This document shows, one piece after another, positions 41,643-51,077 of a stretch of DNA of 64,000 nt (its first letter is position 1; each line of letters begins with the position of its first letter). The position numbers and the translations under genes were made by a program. The DNA is from GCA-2717185 sp964474755 (GTDB lineage: Bacteria > Pseudomonadota > Alphaproteobacteria > UBA8366 > GCA-2717185). Under the pieces are notes generated by a model. That model was not told the origin of the DNA. It made no database searches and saw only the letters and a list, made by a program, of their open reading frames with translations. Location of the stretch: contig CAYYUG010000012.1 of assembly GCA_964474755.1 (NCBI GenBank), positions 3,986-67,985 of the forward strand. The letters are read 5' to 3'.

Positions 41643-42755
41643 CTACTCCGCCGCCACGTCGCTGTCGCGGTTCGTTCCGAAACCAACATTGGCACCAAGC
41701 AAAGATGGTTCGAGCTTCAGATCTTCCTGCCATAGCAGGCTTTCAGTTGCCAGGTGCAGCGGTTGATCCTGAACGGTGAGTTCGTATACCACCTCATCGT
41801 AGGAAGCGTGGTTATGCACCGCCCAGCCGGGCGCAGATAGCATCAAATCGCCAGCTTTCCATTCGGTAACCTCGCCCCCAACCGTGCTGCGGCCGCTGCC
41901 ATGGAAATAGTAGTTGATCGCAGCGGATGTATGGCGGTGCGGCCGGTCGACAATTTTAGGCGGGCGCATGGTCATGGTGGCAAAGAAGCTAGGCGTACAC
42001 CCGTTGGTGCGGCCGGTCATCGGATTGTACATCATGTATAGCCGTCGCCCGACATAGTCCTTACCGAGAGATTCTAGCTGATCGATTTTTTCCTTTACCT
42101 TTTCCCAGGGCCAATGCAGCGCCTTTGACTCAACTGCGTCTGGATTGATCAGCGTCTCGTAGGGCATTAGCCACGCCCCCTCGTCGCTGAGTTGGAAGGT
42201 GCCGAACGGACTTTGCATACGCGGATCGTGGCGGCCCTTTTCCTCCCCATAATCTAGTTTGCCACTCTCCATTGATGGGTTTTCGTCCACAGCGTAGACG
42301 TTCAATTTCTCCAGGAAGGCCGCGTTAGAGTAGGTAAGCCGCACCTGCAAATGCTTTGTTTCATTGACGTGCTTGTAAGCTGTGTACGAGGGATGGTTCC
42401 ATACATCGTATTGGTTGAAATGGATCTTCTTACCGGTAACTTCTGTGTGGCCGGCACCTTGAATACAGAAATTGACTTCTGTTGCGTTGTGCCGAAACGG
42501 GGCGCTGCGCTCACCGGGCTTAAGAACATTGAGCGACAAAGTAATTCCCGGAGCAAGACCGAGCCCTGGTGCCGTCGCTCGGGGATGGACGAAAAGGCTC
42601 TGGCGGCGGCCGTTCGCTGGCCGTGGCATTGCGGCTAGCCGCTCGATCTCCGCGTCGATTTCTTCCTTAGTGATAACGAGGGCCGGCCAGAGATCCTGTT
42701 CTTGTTCCAGCGACTGACCGGTGCGGTCTAGCAATTTGATTTTCTCAGCACTCAC
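41643..42755 (-). CDS. Bicupin protein, gentisate 1,2-dioxygenase-like
   Basis: About 370 residues. GTG 42755 is chosen because AGAGGGG lies 8 bases before it; the frame extends to TTG 42791. Two cupin barrels are present: one around residues 70-150 (FRHNATEVNFCIQGAGHTEV) and a C-terminal one (PHRHTSAAINYYFHGSG, then APGWAVHNHASYDE). The C-terminal motif keeps the two His and the distal His for Fe(II), while the Glu of the usual cupin motif is replaced. The layout matches gentisate/1-hydroxy-2-naphthoate dioxygenases, which open aromatic rings, but substrate is unproven. The 3' end faces the haem-oxygenase-fold gene. Confidence 0.85.
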   Translation of the reverse strand: MSAEKIKLLDRTGQSLEQEQDLWPALVITKEEIDAEIERLAAMPRPANGRRQSLFVHPRATAPGLGLAPGITLSLNVLKPGERSAPFRHNATEVNFCIQGAGHTEVTGKKIHFNQYDVWNHPSYTAYKHVNETKHLQVRLTYSNAAFLEKLNVYAVDENPSMESGKLDYGEEKGRHDPRMQSPFGTFQLSDEGAWLMPYETLINPDAVESKALHWPWEKVKEKIDQLESLGKDYVGRRLYMMYNPMTGRTNGCTPSFFATMTMRPPKIVDRPHRHTSAAINYYFHGSGRSTVGGEVTEWKAGDLMLSAPGWAVHNHASYDEVVYELTVQDQPLHLATESLLWQEDLKLEPSLLGANVGFGTNRDSDVAAE

Positions 42756-43220
42756 AATGTTTTCCCCTCTCTGTTTTTGCTGGCTCTGCAAGCATGGGTC
42801 TAACCGGACCGAGAATGCAAACGGAGATCAAAGGATAGTCTGGTTTATATGGCCTTGCGGAAAATATTAAAGGTCGTTCCGTGAATTGATAGAACGAATT
42901 TAACCTTCGCATTCTATTTGGTAGAGATCATCGATTGTGTCTGCCTTGTCGGCTAATATTTTTCTGAAAACTTAAAAATATTAATAATATTAGCATGTTA
43001 TTATTAATCCAAGGATGCCGTTAGGCTGGTGCATAATCTTATTGTTTGTTAGCAATATGGCAATTTGGTCATCTCAAGCTGCGGCCATCGGTCAGACGTG
43101 GAGCATCTGCTGATATGGTACAGGTTTCTCACGTTCAGCATTTTTGGGTTCTACATGTGGCGGAGGGTAGTTGCGGAAGTGCTATAACAGCTGCATAGAT
43201 CCAATAACGAATAGAAACGC
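42756..43220. promoter_or_regulatory. AT-rich divergent spacer upstream of the first efflux pump
   Basis: This 465-base region holds the promoters of the leftward cupin gene and the rightward DHA2 gene. No gene is visible. The main feature is a palindrome annotated separately (42980-43008), inside an AT-rich block (about 42950-43010). Confidence 0.45.
42980..43008. promoter_or_regulatory. Perfect 10-bp inverted repeat, candidate repressor operator
   Basis: ATTAATAATA (42980-42989) and TATTATTAAT (42999-43008) are exact inverted repeats with a 9-base spacer, about 210 bases upstream of the DHA2 pump. TetR- and MarR-type repressors that control such pumps bind palindromes like this, but no repressor gene is nearby. 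Confidence 0.35.
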
Positions 43221-44720
43221 ATGACGGCGACGCATCCCATTCAGCGTGGGCTCATCCTGCTGGCGGTATCGATGTGCACCATGTTGTATGCCGTCACACA
43301 AACCATCGTGAACGTTGTCCTGCCGCAGCTTCAGGGTGCCCTGTCAGCGACACCGGAACAGGTCTCCTGGGTAGTAACTTTGAACGTTATCGCCACTGCC
43401 GTGGTGACGCCCGCTTCCGGCTGGATGGTCGGCCGCTGGGGCCACCGCAACGTTATTATCTGGTCGATCATTGGCTTTTCCATCAGCTCACTATTGTGCG
43501 CGACGGCTGATGCGTTAGTGCCGTTGCTTATCTACCGTATTGGGCAAGGAGCGTTTGGCGCACCGTTGGTGCCACTGTCCCAGGCCATCATCGTAGCGGT
43601 CTACCCACCAGAGCGGCGAGCCTTCGCGCAAGGTATCTTTGGTATCGCAGTCGTAATAGGTCCGGCTATTGCGCCGGCGCTCGGCGGTTACTTAGCAGAG
43701 GTTTATAATTGGCGTTTCGTATTTATCCTTATCCTGCCTATGTGCGCCGCCACGTTGTTGGCGGCCTGGCTTTGGGTTCATGATACCGGAAGGCGGTCTG
43801 CGATAAGGCTTGATTGGTCTGGGTTTCTTTTGTTCTCGATTGCCATCACTTGCGGGCAATTGATGATGGATCGCGGTGAGCGGGCGGACTGGTTCGAATC
43901 ATATGAGATCTGGTCATATCTGGCGTTGATTGCCGTATCACTTTGGATTTTCCTTGTTCACTCGATGACGACGGACAATCCCTGCATATATCCAAAGCTG
44001 TTAAGGGATCGCAACTGCAGTGTCGGGGTGTTCGTGGGTTTTGTGTACGGCATGTTTAACATCACACCAACTGTCATGATCCCGACGATGCTACAAAATT
44101 TAATGGGTTATCCAGATTCGATGATTGGGTTCCTGCTCGCCGCCCGTGGTTTTGGCATGGCACTTGGCTTTTTCGTCGTAGCGATAATTGCAAAAATAGA
44201 TCCGCGGATAGGCATCATCCTTGGCTTTTTGGCGATCGGATTATCGGGCTGGAACATGGCACTATTCACGCTAGAAGTTGATCCGTGGACAGTTGCCTGG
44301 AATGTCATCCTTCAAGGGATAGGCTCTGCTATCATGTGGGTGCCACTATCAATTGTTGCGTTTGCCACACTACCTGTGACGTTACTGCCGGACGCCTCGT
44401 CCATCTTCCATCTGCTTCGCAACTTCGGCAGCAGTATCTTTATTTCTGTCAGCGTTTTGACCGTTTCGCGCACCGGCAAGATCAGCTATTCCGAATTGTC
44501 TGAACATATCACCGCCTTTGCCGATGTTTTACGATTTCAGCAGGTGATGGGGCGATGGTCGTTCGATACGGCAGAGGGGCTGGTAGCGCTCGGCTCCGAG
44601 GTCAGCCGCCAGGCGCTCATGGTCGGCTATACAAATTTCTTTGTGCTCTACGCGCTCGTCTCTTTCGCGGCGATACCGCTGATGCTGCTGGTCAAGATAA
44701 AACAGGAAAAGCCAGCCTGA
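43221..44720 (+). CDS. DHA2 family (EmrB/QacA-like) multidrug efflux permease, copy 1
   Basis: A 499-residue, fourteen-helix drug:H+ antiporter. Helix 1 reads GLILLAVSMCTMLYAVTQTIVNVVLP with the DHA2 motif D region (here Q rather than the usual D in the D-T pair). Motif A is GRWGHRNV, motif C is VIGPAIAPALGGYLAE. The following gene encodes an almost identical protein (copy 2); the identity is very high at protein level but the codons differ widely. The family usually acts with a periplasmic adaptor (EmrA type), which is not encoded here. The substrate is unknown. Confidence 0.93.
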   Translation: MTATHPIQRGLILLAVSMCTMLYAVTQTIVNVVLPQLQGALSATPEQVSWVVTLNVIATAVVTPASGWMVGRWGHRNVIIWSIIGFSISSLLCATADALVPLLIYRIGQGAFGAPLVPLSQAIIVAVYPPERRAFAQGIFGIAVVIGPAIAPALGGYLAEVYNWRFVFILILPMCAATLLAAWLWVHDTGRRSAIRLDWSGFLLFSIAITCGQLMMDRGERADWFESYEIWSYLALIAVSLWIFLVHSMTTDNPCIYPKLLRDRNCSVGVFVGFVYGMFNITPTVMIPTMLQNLMGYPDSMIGFLLAARGFGMALGFFVVAIIAKIDPRIGIILGFLAIGLSGWNMALFTLEVDPWTVAWNVILQGIGSAIMWVPLSIVAFATLPVTLLPDASSIFHLLRNFGSSIFISVSVLTVSRTGKISYSELSEHITAFADVLRFQQVMGRWSFDTAEGLVALGSEVSRQALMVGYTNFFVLYALVSFAAIPLMLLVKIKQEKPA

Positions 44721-44875
44721 ATGTGTCAGGCTAGCGAGATTTTTGCGATCATTCGTTCGCTTTGATCACAAAATTTTCTGAAGAAGTTGGTAGGCGAAAA
44801 AAATCCAGTGATACGAGGTAAAGAACGATTGCGTTATAACGTTTTCTCTAGGGCGAAGTGTGTCCCATTGAGTAC

Positions 44876-44881
44876 TATAAT
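44876..44881 (+). promoter_or_regulatory. Possible -10 box of the second efflux pump
   Basis: A perfect TATAAT lies 32 bases before the ATG of copy 2, inside a GAGTA/TACTC inverted repeat (44870-44885). No convincing -35 box was found 17 bases upstream. If real, the repeat overlaps the promoter and could be an operator. Confidence 0.3.
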
Positions 44882-44912
44882 ACTCATTTAATCCAACGGT
44901 GAACCGAGGCAA

Positions 44913-46409
44913 ATGGCCCCGACACGTAATGTCCCGCGTGGGCTAATACTGCTGACGGTATCCATGTGCACCATGCTGTACGCCGTCACGATAACTATTG
45001 TGAACGTCGTTTTGCCGCAATTGCAGGGTGCGCTGTCCGCCACGCCTGAACAGGTGTCTTGGGTAGTAACCCTCAATGTTATTGCGACAGCTGTTGTTAC
45101 CCCTGCAGCTGGTTGGATGGTCTCCCGCTGGGGCCACCGCAATGTAATCATATGGTCGATCGTCGGTTTCTCTATTAGTTCGCTGCTTTGCGCGACTGCC
45201 GATTCATTACTGCCGTTGCTTATATATCGCGTAGGGCAAGGAGCGTTCGGCGCTCCATTGATGCCGTTGTCCCAGGCGATAATTGTCGCGGTATATCCGC
45301 AGGAGCGTCAAGCTTTCGCGCAAGGCATATTCGGCATTTCTGTTGTGATTGGTCCTGCGATAGCTCCTGCCCTGGGCGGCTATCTAGCAGAAGCCTATAA
45401 TTGGCGTTTCGTCTTTATCCTGATCCTGCCAATGTGCGCAGCAACGCTTGTAGCCGCGTGGTTATGGTTGCGCGACACGAGTAGCCGCTCAGAGATACGT
45501 CTCGATTGGACTGGATTTCTTTTGTTCTCGGTTGTCATCACATGTGTACAACTGATGATGGATAGGGGCGATCGCGAGGACTGGCTAGATTCCTATGAAA
45601 TTTGGGCTTATCTGGCACTTATTGCCGTTGCGCTGTGGATGTTCCTAGTACACACGGTGACGACGGATAATCCATTTTTTAATTTGCAGTTGTTTAAATA
45701 CCGGAATTTCAGCATCGGCATCTTTCTGGTTTTTGTATATGGCATGCTCAATATCACGCCGACTGTGATGATCCCGACGATGCTGCAGAATTTGATGGGT
45801 TATCCCGATACCATGATTGGCATTCTTCTGGCCTCACGAGGGGCGGGAATGGCGTTGGGCTTCTTAGCGGTGGCGAAGATCGGCAAGTTTGATCCACGGA
45901 TTGGCATGATCCTAGGCATCTCGGCAATAGCCCTTTCGGGATGGAATATGGCTTTGTTTACACTCGATGTTGACCCATGGACAGTTGCCTGGAACGCAAT
46001 ATTGCATGGTGTCGGCTCGGCAATTTTATGGGTTCCCTTGTCAATCGTGACCTTTGCAACATTGCCCGTATCCTTACTGCCAGATGCTTCATCAATTTTC
46101 CACTTACTGCGCAATTTTGGCAGCAGCATTTTTATCTCTATCAGTGTGCTGACTGTTTCCCGTACCGGCAAGATCAGCTATTCAGAATTGTCAGAGAACA
46201 TCACAGCCTTTGCTGATGTACTTCGTTTTCAACAAGTTATGGGACGCTGGTCCTTCGATACATTAGAAGGTCTTGCAGCGCTGGGGTCCGAGGTTAACCG
46301 CCAAGCATTGATGGTTGGCTATTCAAATGCTTTTGCACTTTATGCGTTAGTATCTGTTGCAGCTATTCCGCTTATGTTGATGGTCAAGATAAAACAGAAG
46401 CCCGTTTGA
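44913..46409 (+). CDS. DHA2 family (EmrB/QacA-like) multidrug efflux permease, copy 2
   Basis: A 498-residue paralogue of the preceding gene, clearly a tandem duplicate: long stretches such as VNVVLPQLQGALSATPEQ and QVMGRWSFDT are the same in both. Differences lie mainly in the third quarter (for example FNLQLFKYRNFSIGIFLVF against PKLLRDRNCSVGVFVGF) and in the N terminus. Silent-site divergence is heavy, so the duplication is old or the copies came from different sources. Motifs A and C are as in copy 1. GAGG lies 6 bases upstream of the ATG. It ends 9 bases from the convergent TauD gene. Confidence 0.93.
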   Translation: MAPTRNVPRGLILLTVSMCTMLYAVTITIVNVVLPQLQGALSATPEQVSWVVTLNVIATAVVTPAAGWMVSRWGHRNVIIWSIVGFSISSLLCATADSLLPLLIYRVGQGAFGAPLMPLSQAIIVAVYPQERQAFAQGIFGISVVIGPAIAPALGGYLAEAYNWRFVFILILPMCAATLVAAWLWLRDTSSRSEIRLDWTGFLLFSVVITCVQLMMDRGDREDWLDSYEIWAYLALIAVALWMFLVHTVTTDNPFFNLQLFKYRNFSIGIFLVFVYGMLNITPTVMIPTMLQNLMGYPDTMIGILLASRGAGMALGFLAVAKIGKFDPRIGMILGISAIALSGWNMALFTLDVDPWTVAWNAILHGVGSAILWVPLSIVTFATLPVSLLPDASSIFHLLRNFGSSIFISISVLTVSRTGKISYSELSENITAFADVLRFQQVMGRWSFDTLEGLAALGSEVNRQALMVGYSNAFALYALVSVAAIPLMLMVKIKQKPV

Positions 46410-46418
46410 CCTGATAAA

Positions 46419-47276
46419 TTAAGTTGGCCGCTCTCCCGCGATCGTAACTCGATGCATGATGCGTCGCTGGCCGTGATAATCATTTAACGCATAGTGCTGT
46501 GTACAACGATTGTCCCAAAAGGCGATAGAGCCTCGATGCCAACGGAATTGGCAAGTGTTTTCCGGACGGATCGCGTGTTTTTTGAGGTAACTTAGAACCG
46601 GGCGGCTTTCCTCGACCGTCATCCCTTCAAGGCGGCGAATGGCGATCCCGCTGATGAAGAGCGACTTACGACCGGTTTCAGGATGCGTGCGGATGAGCGG
46701 ATGGGCGGTTTCTGATTCCGCATTGTCCATTACTTTAACGTCCATCGATTTGCTGAACAACGCACGACGTTTTGTGACCTCACTGTCCGACGCGCCGTAG
46801 GAGCGTTCACCGGTGAAAACGGCATTGACCCCTTCGAGCATCCGTTTCATGCCCTCTGAGAGGGTCTCGTACGCCCGGTACATATTAACAAAAATCGTGT
46901 CGCCGCCCGCTTCTGGGACCTCCAGTGCGTAGAGAATTTGCCCCATGGGCGGTTCGGCGTGAAACGCCACGTCGCTGTGCCAAATACCTCCGAAATTGGC
47001 GGCCCTATCGGTCGCTTCCTTGATCACGGGCAGGACTTCCGGATGGCTTTTGAGGCCCTTGGCATACCGATGGGCTTCGACATCGCCGAAGCGGCGCGCG
47101 AAGGCGAGGTGCTGGTAGGGCGTTATTTTTTGGTCACGGAAGAAGATCACCAAATAATCGTGTAACGCCTTCCGAACAGCAGTGATGGCCGCCTCGTCCA
47201 GTTCCTGCGACAGGTCGATGCCATGAAGCTCAGCGCCAAGCGCGCCGGCGATCGGTTTAATATCCAACGCCGCCAT
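46419..47276 (-). CDS. TauD/TfdA family Fe(II)/2-oxoglutarate dioxygenase
   Basis: A 285-residue oxygenase with the full facial triad: WHSDVAF (H-x-D, about residues 99-101) and the distal His in CTQHYALND, followed by the 2OG-binding Arg in RRIMHRVTI. The family removes sulfite from taurine or opens aryloxyalkanoates such as 2,4-D, but members also act on other carboxylates. The gene starts just 15 bases after the D-aminoacylase-like gene on the same strand and ends 9 bases from the second efflux pump. Substrate unknown; its neighbour suggests an N-acyl amino acid or related amide pathway. Confidence 0.94.
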   Translation of the reverse strand: MAALDIKPIAGALGAELHGIDLSQELDEAAITAVRKALHDYLVIFFRDQKITPYQHLAFARRFGDVEAHRYAKGLKSHPEVLPVIKEATDRAANFGGIWHSDVAFHAEPPMGQILYALEVPEAGGDTIFVNMYRAYETLSEGMKRMLEGVNAVFTGERSYGASDSEVTKRRALFSKSMDVKVMDNAESETAHPLIRTHPETGRKSLFISGIAIRRLEGMTVEESRPVLSYLKKHAIRPENTCQFRWHRGSIAFWDNRCTQHYALNDYHGQRRIMHRVTIAGERPT

Positions 47277-47291
47277 TATTACGTCTCCCGC

Positions 47292-48989
47292 TCACGCGCT
47301 GCGCAGAACGCTGCCTGCCAGCGCACCGGTATGTTCGCCGTCGCTCATAAAGTGCTGTCCATTGACGAACATATCATTGTAGCCATCAGCTTTTTGAATG
47401 TAGCGGCCGGCACCGGCGGGGAAGTCGTGCACGAAATCCGGACCGTAAAGCCGCAGACCATCGAAATCGATAATATTGATATCCGCCTGGGCTCCAGGTG
47501 TTAGGGTTCCGCGACCGGCGATGTCGTATACCGTAGCAGGCTCGCCGGTCAACATGTGTATCGCTGTTTCGATCGTGAACTTCTTTTTCTCTCGTACCCA
47601 ATAGGTTAGGAAATTTGTTGGCAGGCTGGCATCCATGATCATGCCACAGTGAGCCCCTGAATCACCCAGGCCTAGCACAACGTTGGGATCGTCCAGCATT
47701 CGCTCAACGGCATCCATGTCCTGGTTCAGGAAGGGGTAGTTGAATAAGGTTAGCCCATCATCCAGCAGTGACAGTTCGATGAATGCATCCGGCGCACTCG
47801 TGTTTAGCCGTGCCGCATGTGCCGCCAAGCTGTCCGCCGGGGCGTGGTCGTAGCGCGGATTGTCGTGTGACAGCACGAATAGGTCAGCCCATTCCATCGG
47901 AGGCATGTTATCGAGGGACTGGCGGACCATCTCGGTTCGGTAATCCGCGTCGTGCAGTTTCGATATTTTCTCAGACAGTGGAAGACCACGCAGTGCACGC
48001 CAAGCTGGAGCCCGGTCAAATGGGGTACGATTCTGGAAGCCGAACAGGACACCGATACCGCGCGTCGTCGACTGGGCCTTGATCTTCGCGCCGGCTTTCA
48101 CACTTTCGTTCAGCGCATCGAGCGCATATTGGTAGCCTCTGGGGATTTGGCGGTTCTGGGCGAGGTTGAAGAGAACCGTTCGGCCAGTTTCGCGGCTAAT
48201 CTCGTTCATCCAGAGCATTTCGCGGCGCAAGTTTTCACGCATATCCTCTTCATTGGCGCCGGTCAGTCCACCTGTCGCCGCCTCGACTAGACCGCGGTTC
48301 TGTTCCTTTAAAACGTTGCAAATTCCTTTCAGTTCATCAGATGTTGCATAGGTGCCGGGGACCTTTTCGCCGTCTGGCGTCAGATGCAGAGGGGTACGTG
48401 ATGTCGAGAAGCCAAGCGCACCGCCGGCGATTGCTTCGGCGACGGTGTCATGCATCGCGGCGATCTGGTCTGTGCTGGCCGGCTTGTTTTCCAGTGCTTC
48501 CTCACCCATAGCGTAAAGCCGCACGGCACAATGGCCTACCAGACCGCCTACATTGATACCCTTGGGTATCCCATCGAGCGCTTGCAAATATTCCCCGTAC
48601 GTTTCCCATGTCCAGGGCATTCCGCTGCCGATGCTTTTGGCGGGAACGTCCTCTACCGATTCCATCAGTCGCGCTAAATAGAGACGGTCATCCGGCTTGC
48701 AGGGCGCGAAAGTCACGCCGCAATTGCCCATGACGACAGAGGTGACGCCGTGCCAGCAGGAGGATGAGGCGATGGGGTCCCAGGTAATTTGGGCATCGAG
48801 ATGGGTATGAATATCGACGAAGCCGGGCGTAACCAAACGGCCTTCTGCATCGAAGGTTCTGCGGGCATCGCCCTCGACGTCGCCGACAGCGGTAATCTTG
48901 TCGCCGGTAATCGCAACAGCACCTTCGATCGCCGGGGCACCGGTGCCGTCGATAATAGTACCGTTCTTGATCAGTGTGTCGTAGGTCAT
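47292..48989 (-). CDS. Amidohydrolase, D-aminoacylase/N-acyl-D-amino-acid deacylase family
   Basis: The 565-residue metallohydrolase has the amidohydrolase layout: an N-terminal beta-sandwich strand (TLIKNGTIIDGTGAPA), metal motif FVDIHTHLDAQI (H-x-H) at about residues 58-68, a GNCGVTFAPC loop, and GDSGAHCGM with the catalytic Asp near residue 450. The enzyme hydrolyses N-acyl or N-carbamoyl amino acids or related cyclic amides. It is co-oriented with the TauD-type gene 15 bases downstream. Its role fits the hyuAB theme of amide turnover elsewhere in the window. Confidence 0.93.
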   Translation of the reverse strand: MTYDTLIKNGTIIDGTGAPAIEGAVAITGDKITAVGDVEGDARRTFDAEGRLVTPGFVDIHTHLDAQITWDPIASSSCWHGVTSVVMGNCGVTFAPCKPDDRLYLARLMESVEDVPAKSIGSGMPWTWETYGEYLQALDGIPKGINVGGLVGHCAVRLYAMGEEALENKPASTDQIAAMHDTVAEAIAGGALGFSTSRTPLHLTPDGEKVPGTYATSDELKGICNVLKEQNRGLVEAATGGLTGANEEDMRENLRREMLWMNEISRETGRTVLFNLAQNRQIPRGYQYALDALNESVKAGAKIKAQSTTRGIGVLFGFQNRTPFDRAPAWRALRGLPLSEKISKLHDADYRTEMVRQSLDNMPPMEWADLFVLSHDNPRYDHAPADSLAAHAARLNTSAPDAFIELSLLDDGLTLFNYPFLNQDMDAVERMLDDPNVVLGLGDSGAHCGMIMDASLPTNFLTYWVREKKKFTIETAIHMLTGEPATVYDIAGRGTLTPGAQADINIIDFDGLRLYGPDFVHDFPAGAGRYIQKADGYNDMFVNGQHFMSDGEHTGALAGSVLRSA

Positions 48990-49146
48990 GCCTCGTCCCT
49001 TGTTTAATGCGCCTGCAGTTTGGACAAATTATGCCCCGTGCAAAGGGGTTGTGACAGTCAGTATGGGCTCGGTGAAGCTACCTTTAGATGCGATAGTTGG
49101 GCGGCATAATAATTGATATCGAAACGGGTTCCAACACCATCAAAGA

Positions 49147-50160
49147 TTACGCATTGACGCCTACACTCTTGGCTGTTTTGACGATATCGGCCCAGACGCC
49201 GTCGCCGATGATAATGCCGTTCGCCGCGGCGGCTTTCGCCAGTGTCGTTTCCCTCTCGCCGGGCATCATGACTTTGTCGAACCCGGCGGCCGCCTTTGTG
49301 CTGCGCACCTGATCGACAAATGCTGCCGCCCGATTGTCGTAGGTTGATTGGTGTTGAAAGGCGTCGGTACGGATAAGTACCATCAACCAATTATACTCCA
49401 AGCAGTCTCCTAGCATGGCGTCACCCATCAGTTCAGCCACAATGCCAAGTCCGCTGCCCTTTGGACCCGCCGCAGGCAATAAAGCACCGCCATCGTAATA
49501 GGCTTCGGGATCTTGGGACTCATCGCCGTTCTTATCAATCACGGCCCCTGGTGGCAGTGTTTCGTGGTTAGCGCGAGCAACGGCCACCTTGCCGGTGGCG
49601 ACCGTTGAAATTGCAAAATCGCAGACGACGGGGTCATCCGGCTTCCCGGGAAGCCCGAGCGTATAAGGGTTGGTGCTCATGACTGGCTGGATACCGCCGA
49701 AGGGTACAACGTTGCCCCATTTTCGCCGGCCGCCGCCGCCGAAACTGAGCGCCAGGAAACCCATCTCAGCGGCCTGCTCTGCATAGGCGCCCATTCGGCC
49801 GGAATGGCCGCAATTTACAATGCCTCCCGCCGCGATGCCGTGTGTGCTGGCGGTCTCGATCAAGGCCTCGGTCGCTCGTGCCATAGCGACGATGCCAATT
49901 CCCTTAGCGCCATCAATATGCAACAGCCCGGCACGCGGTGAGGTCACGACAGGTTTAGCCTTGGGGTCGATCACGTTGTTGGCGGCTTCGTTCAAATAGA
50001 GTCCCAGCCGGTTGACCCCATGCGACGAAACGCCCTTCATCTCTGCGTCGACCAGGTGCCGTGAAACGATATCGGCGTTGGTTGCGGAAAAACCGCCAGC
50101 GGCAAGGCTGTCGCGTATCAGCGCTGTCAGATATTTGGGTGTCATCGGTTTGGTAGGCAT
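49147..50160 (-). CDS. Ldh family (malate/L-lactate/ureidoglycolate-type) NAD(P)-dependent dehydrogenase
   Basis: A 337-residue protein of the MDH/LDH-2 family, which has a fold of its own, unlike Rossmann dehydrogenases. Signature features are the EMKGVSSHGVNRLGLY segment with the catalytic His, GIGIVAMARATEALIETA, NCGHSGRMGAYAEQAAEMG, and the STNPYTLGLPG loop. Homologues act on malate, L-sulfolactate, ureidoglycolate or delta-piperideine carboxylate. Delta-piperideine/pyrroline carboxylate reductases of this family are often near hydroxyproline genes; an aconitase X, some of which are hydroxyproline dehydratases, lies divergently 1.2 kb away. That link is an inference. Confidence 0.93.
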   Translation of the reverse strand: MPTKPMTPKYLTALIRDSLAAGGFSATNADIVSRHLVDAEMKGVSSHGVNRLGLYLNEAANNVIDPKAKPVVTSPRAGLLHIDGAKGIGIVAMARATEALIETASTHGIAAGGIVNCGHSGRMGAYAEQAAEMGFLALSFGGGGRRKWGNVVPFGGIQPVMSTNPYTLGLPGKPDDPVVCDFAISTVATGKVAVARANHETLPPGAVIDKNGDESQDPEAYYDGGALLPAAGPKGSGLGIVAELMGDAMLGDCLEYNWLMVLIRTDAFQHQSTYDNRAAAFVDQVRSTKAAAGFDKVMMPGERETTLAKAAAANGIIIGDGVWADIVKTAKSVGVNA

Positions 50161-50325
50161 ACGCTTTGGTCCAGTCTTCAGAGTTGATGCAGTGCGACAG
50201 CATACGCGATCGCAGCCATTTCATCTCGCTTGGAATTGTTCATGTTCCGCGGCTAAACTCTGATTTTAAGGGAGGGCGCCCGGCGCAATGGCCGGCCCCC
50301 GAATCTAATCAGAAGAGGTCGGACA

Positions 50326-51072
50326 ATGACGTACGAAAGCATGATTGCGGAAACGATCAAAATCACGGGACACAACGGCGATTCCATTAATGCCTACACG
50401 GCGCGTCCGATGGGGGCGGGACCTTTCCCGGGTGTGGTGCTGATCCATCATTTGCCGGGCTGGGACGAAACTTACCGCGAGTTTACCCGCCGATTTGCCC
50501 ATCACGGTTATGCCGCGATTAGCCACAATCTCTATGATCGTATCGGCTATGGGCCATCGGACGATGTAGCGGCCAAAGCGCGGGCCGAAGGCGGTGTTTC
50601 GGACGATCAGATGATTGGCGATACGGAGGGTGCCGTTCAGTGGTTACGCTCGCAACCCTGGAACAATGGAAAAGTCGGTCTGATCGGCAGCTGCTCCGGC
50701 GGTCGGCAAGCTTTCCTCTATGCCTGTAAACGCAACGATATCGATTGCGTTGTCGATTTGTGGGGCGGCCGCGTCGTGCAGGCTGAAGACGACCGTCCGG
50801 AAAAGCAGCCTGTCCAGCCGATCGATATGACAGCCGACTTGTCTTGCCCGTTGCTCGGCATATTCGGTAATGATGACCGCGCGCCAAACATGGAGCAGGT
50901 CAATCAGCATGAAGAAGAGTTGAAAAGACACGGTAAGGACTACGAATTTCACCGATATGACGATGCAGGCCACGGCATCTGGTATTATTACACGCCTCTT
51001 TACAGAGTTGAGCAGGCGATGGACAGCTGGCAGAAGACCTTTACCTTCTTTGAAAAACAACTGTCGGCCTAG
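50326..51072 (+). CDS. Dienelactone hydrolase family protein
   Basis: A 248-residue alpha/beta hydrolase of the DLH family. The nucleophile is a Cys in GSCSGGRQAF (about residues 125-134), the Asp lies in FGNDDRAPN and the His in DAGHGIWYY, giving the Cys-Asp-His triad of dienelactone hydrolase. Such enzymes open enol-lactones formed in ring-cleavage pathways, but many relatives are general esterases. It begins an operon with a DUF6295-type gene and the two aconitase X genes, with 5-30 base spacings. The substrate is therefore probably a lactone or ester that leads to the aconitase X hydroxy acid. Confidence 0.92.
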   Translation: MTYESMIAETIKITGHNGDSINAYTARPMGAGPFPGVVLIHHLPGWDETYREFTRRFAHHGYAAISHNLYDRIGYGPSDDVAAKARAEGGVSDDQMIGDTEGAVQWLRSQPWNNGKVGLIGSCSGGRQAFLYACKRNDIDCVVDLWGGRVVQAEDDRPEKQPVQPIDMTADLSCPLLGIFGNDDRAPNMEQVNQHEEELKRHGKDYEFHRYDDAGHGIWYYYTPLYRVEQAMDSWQKTFTFFEKQLSA

Positions 51073-51077
51073 TCGAT

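Noticed and set aside
49034..49048. CCCC/GGGG hairpin as a terminator
   Set aside because: The stem is only 4 bp with a 7-base loop and has no T-run on either side.
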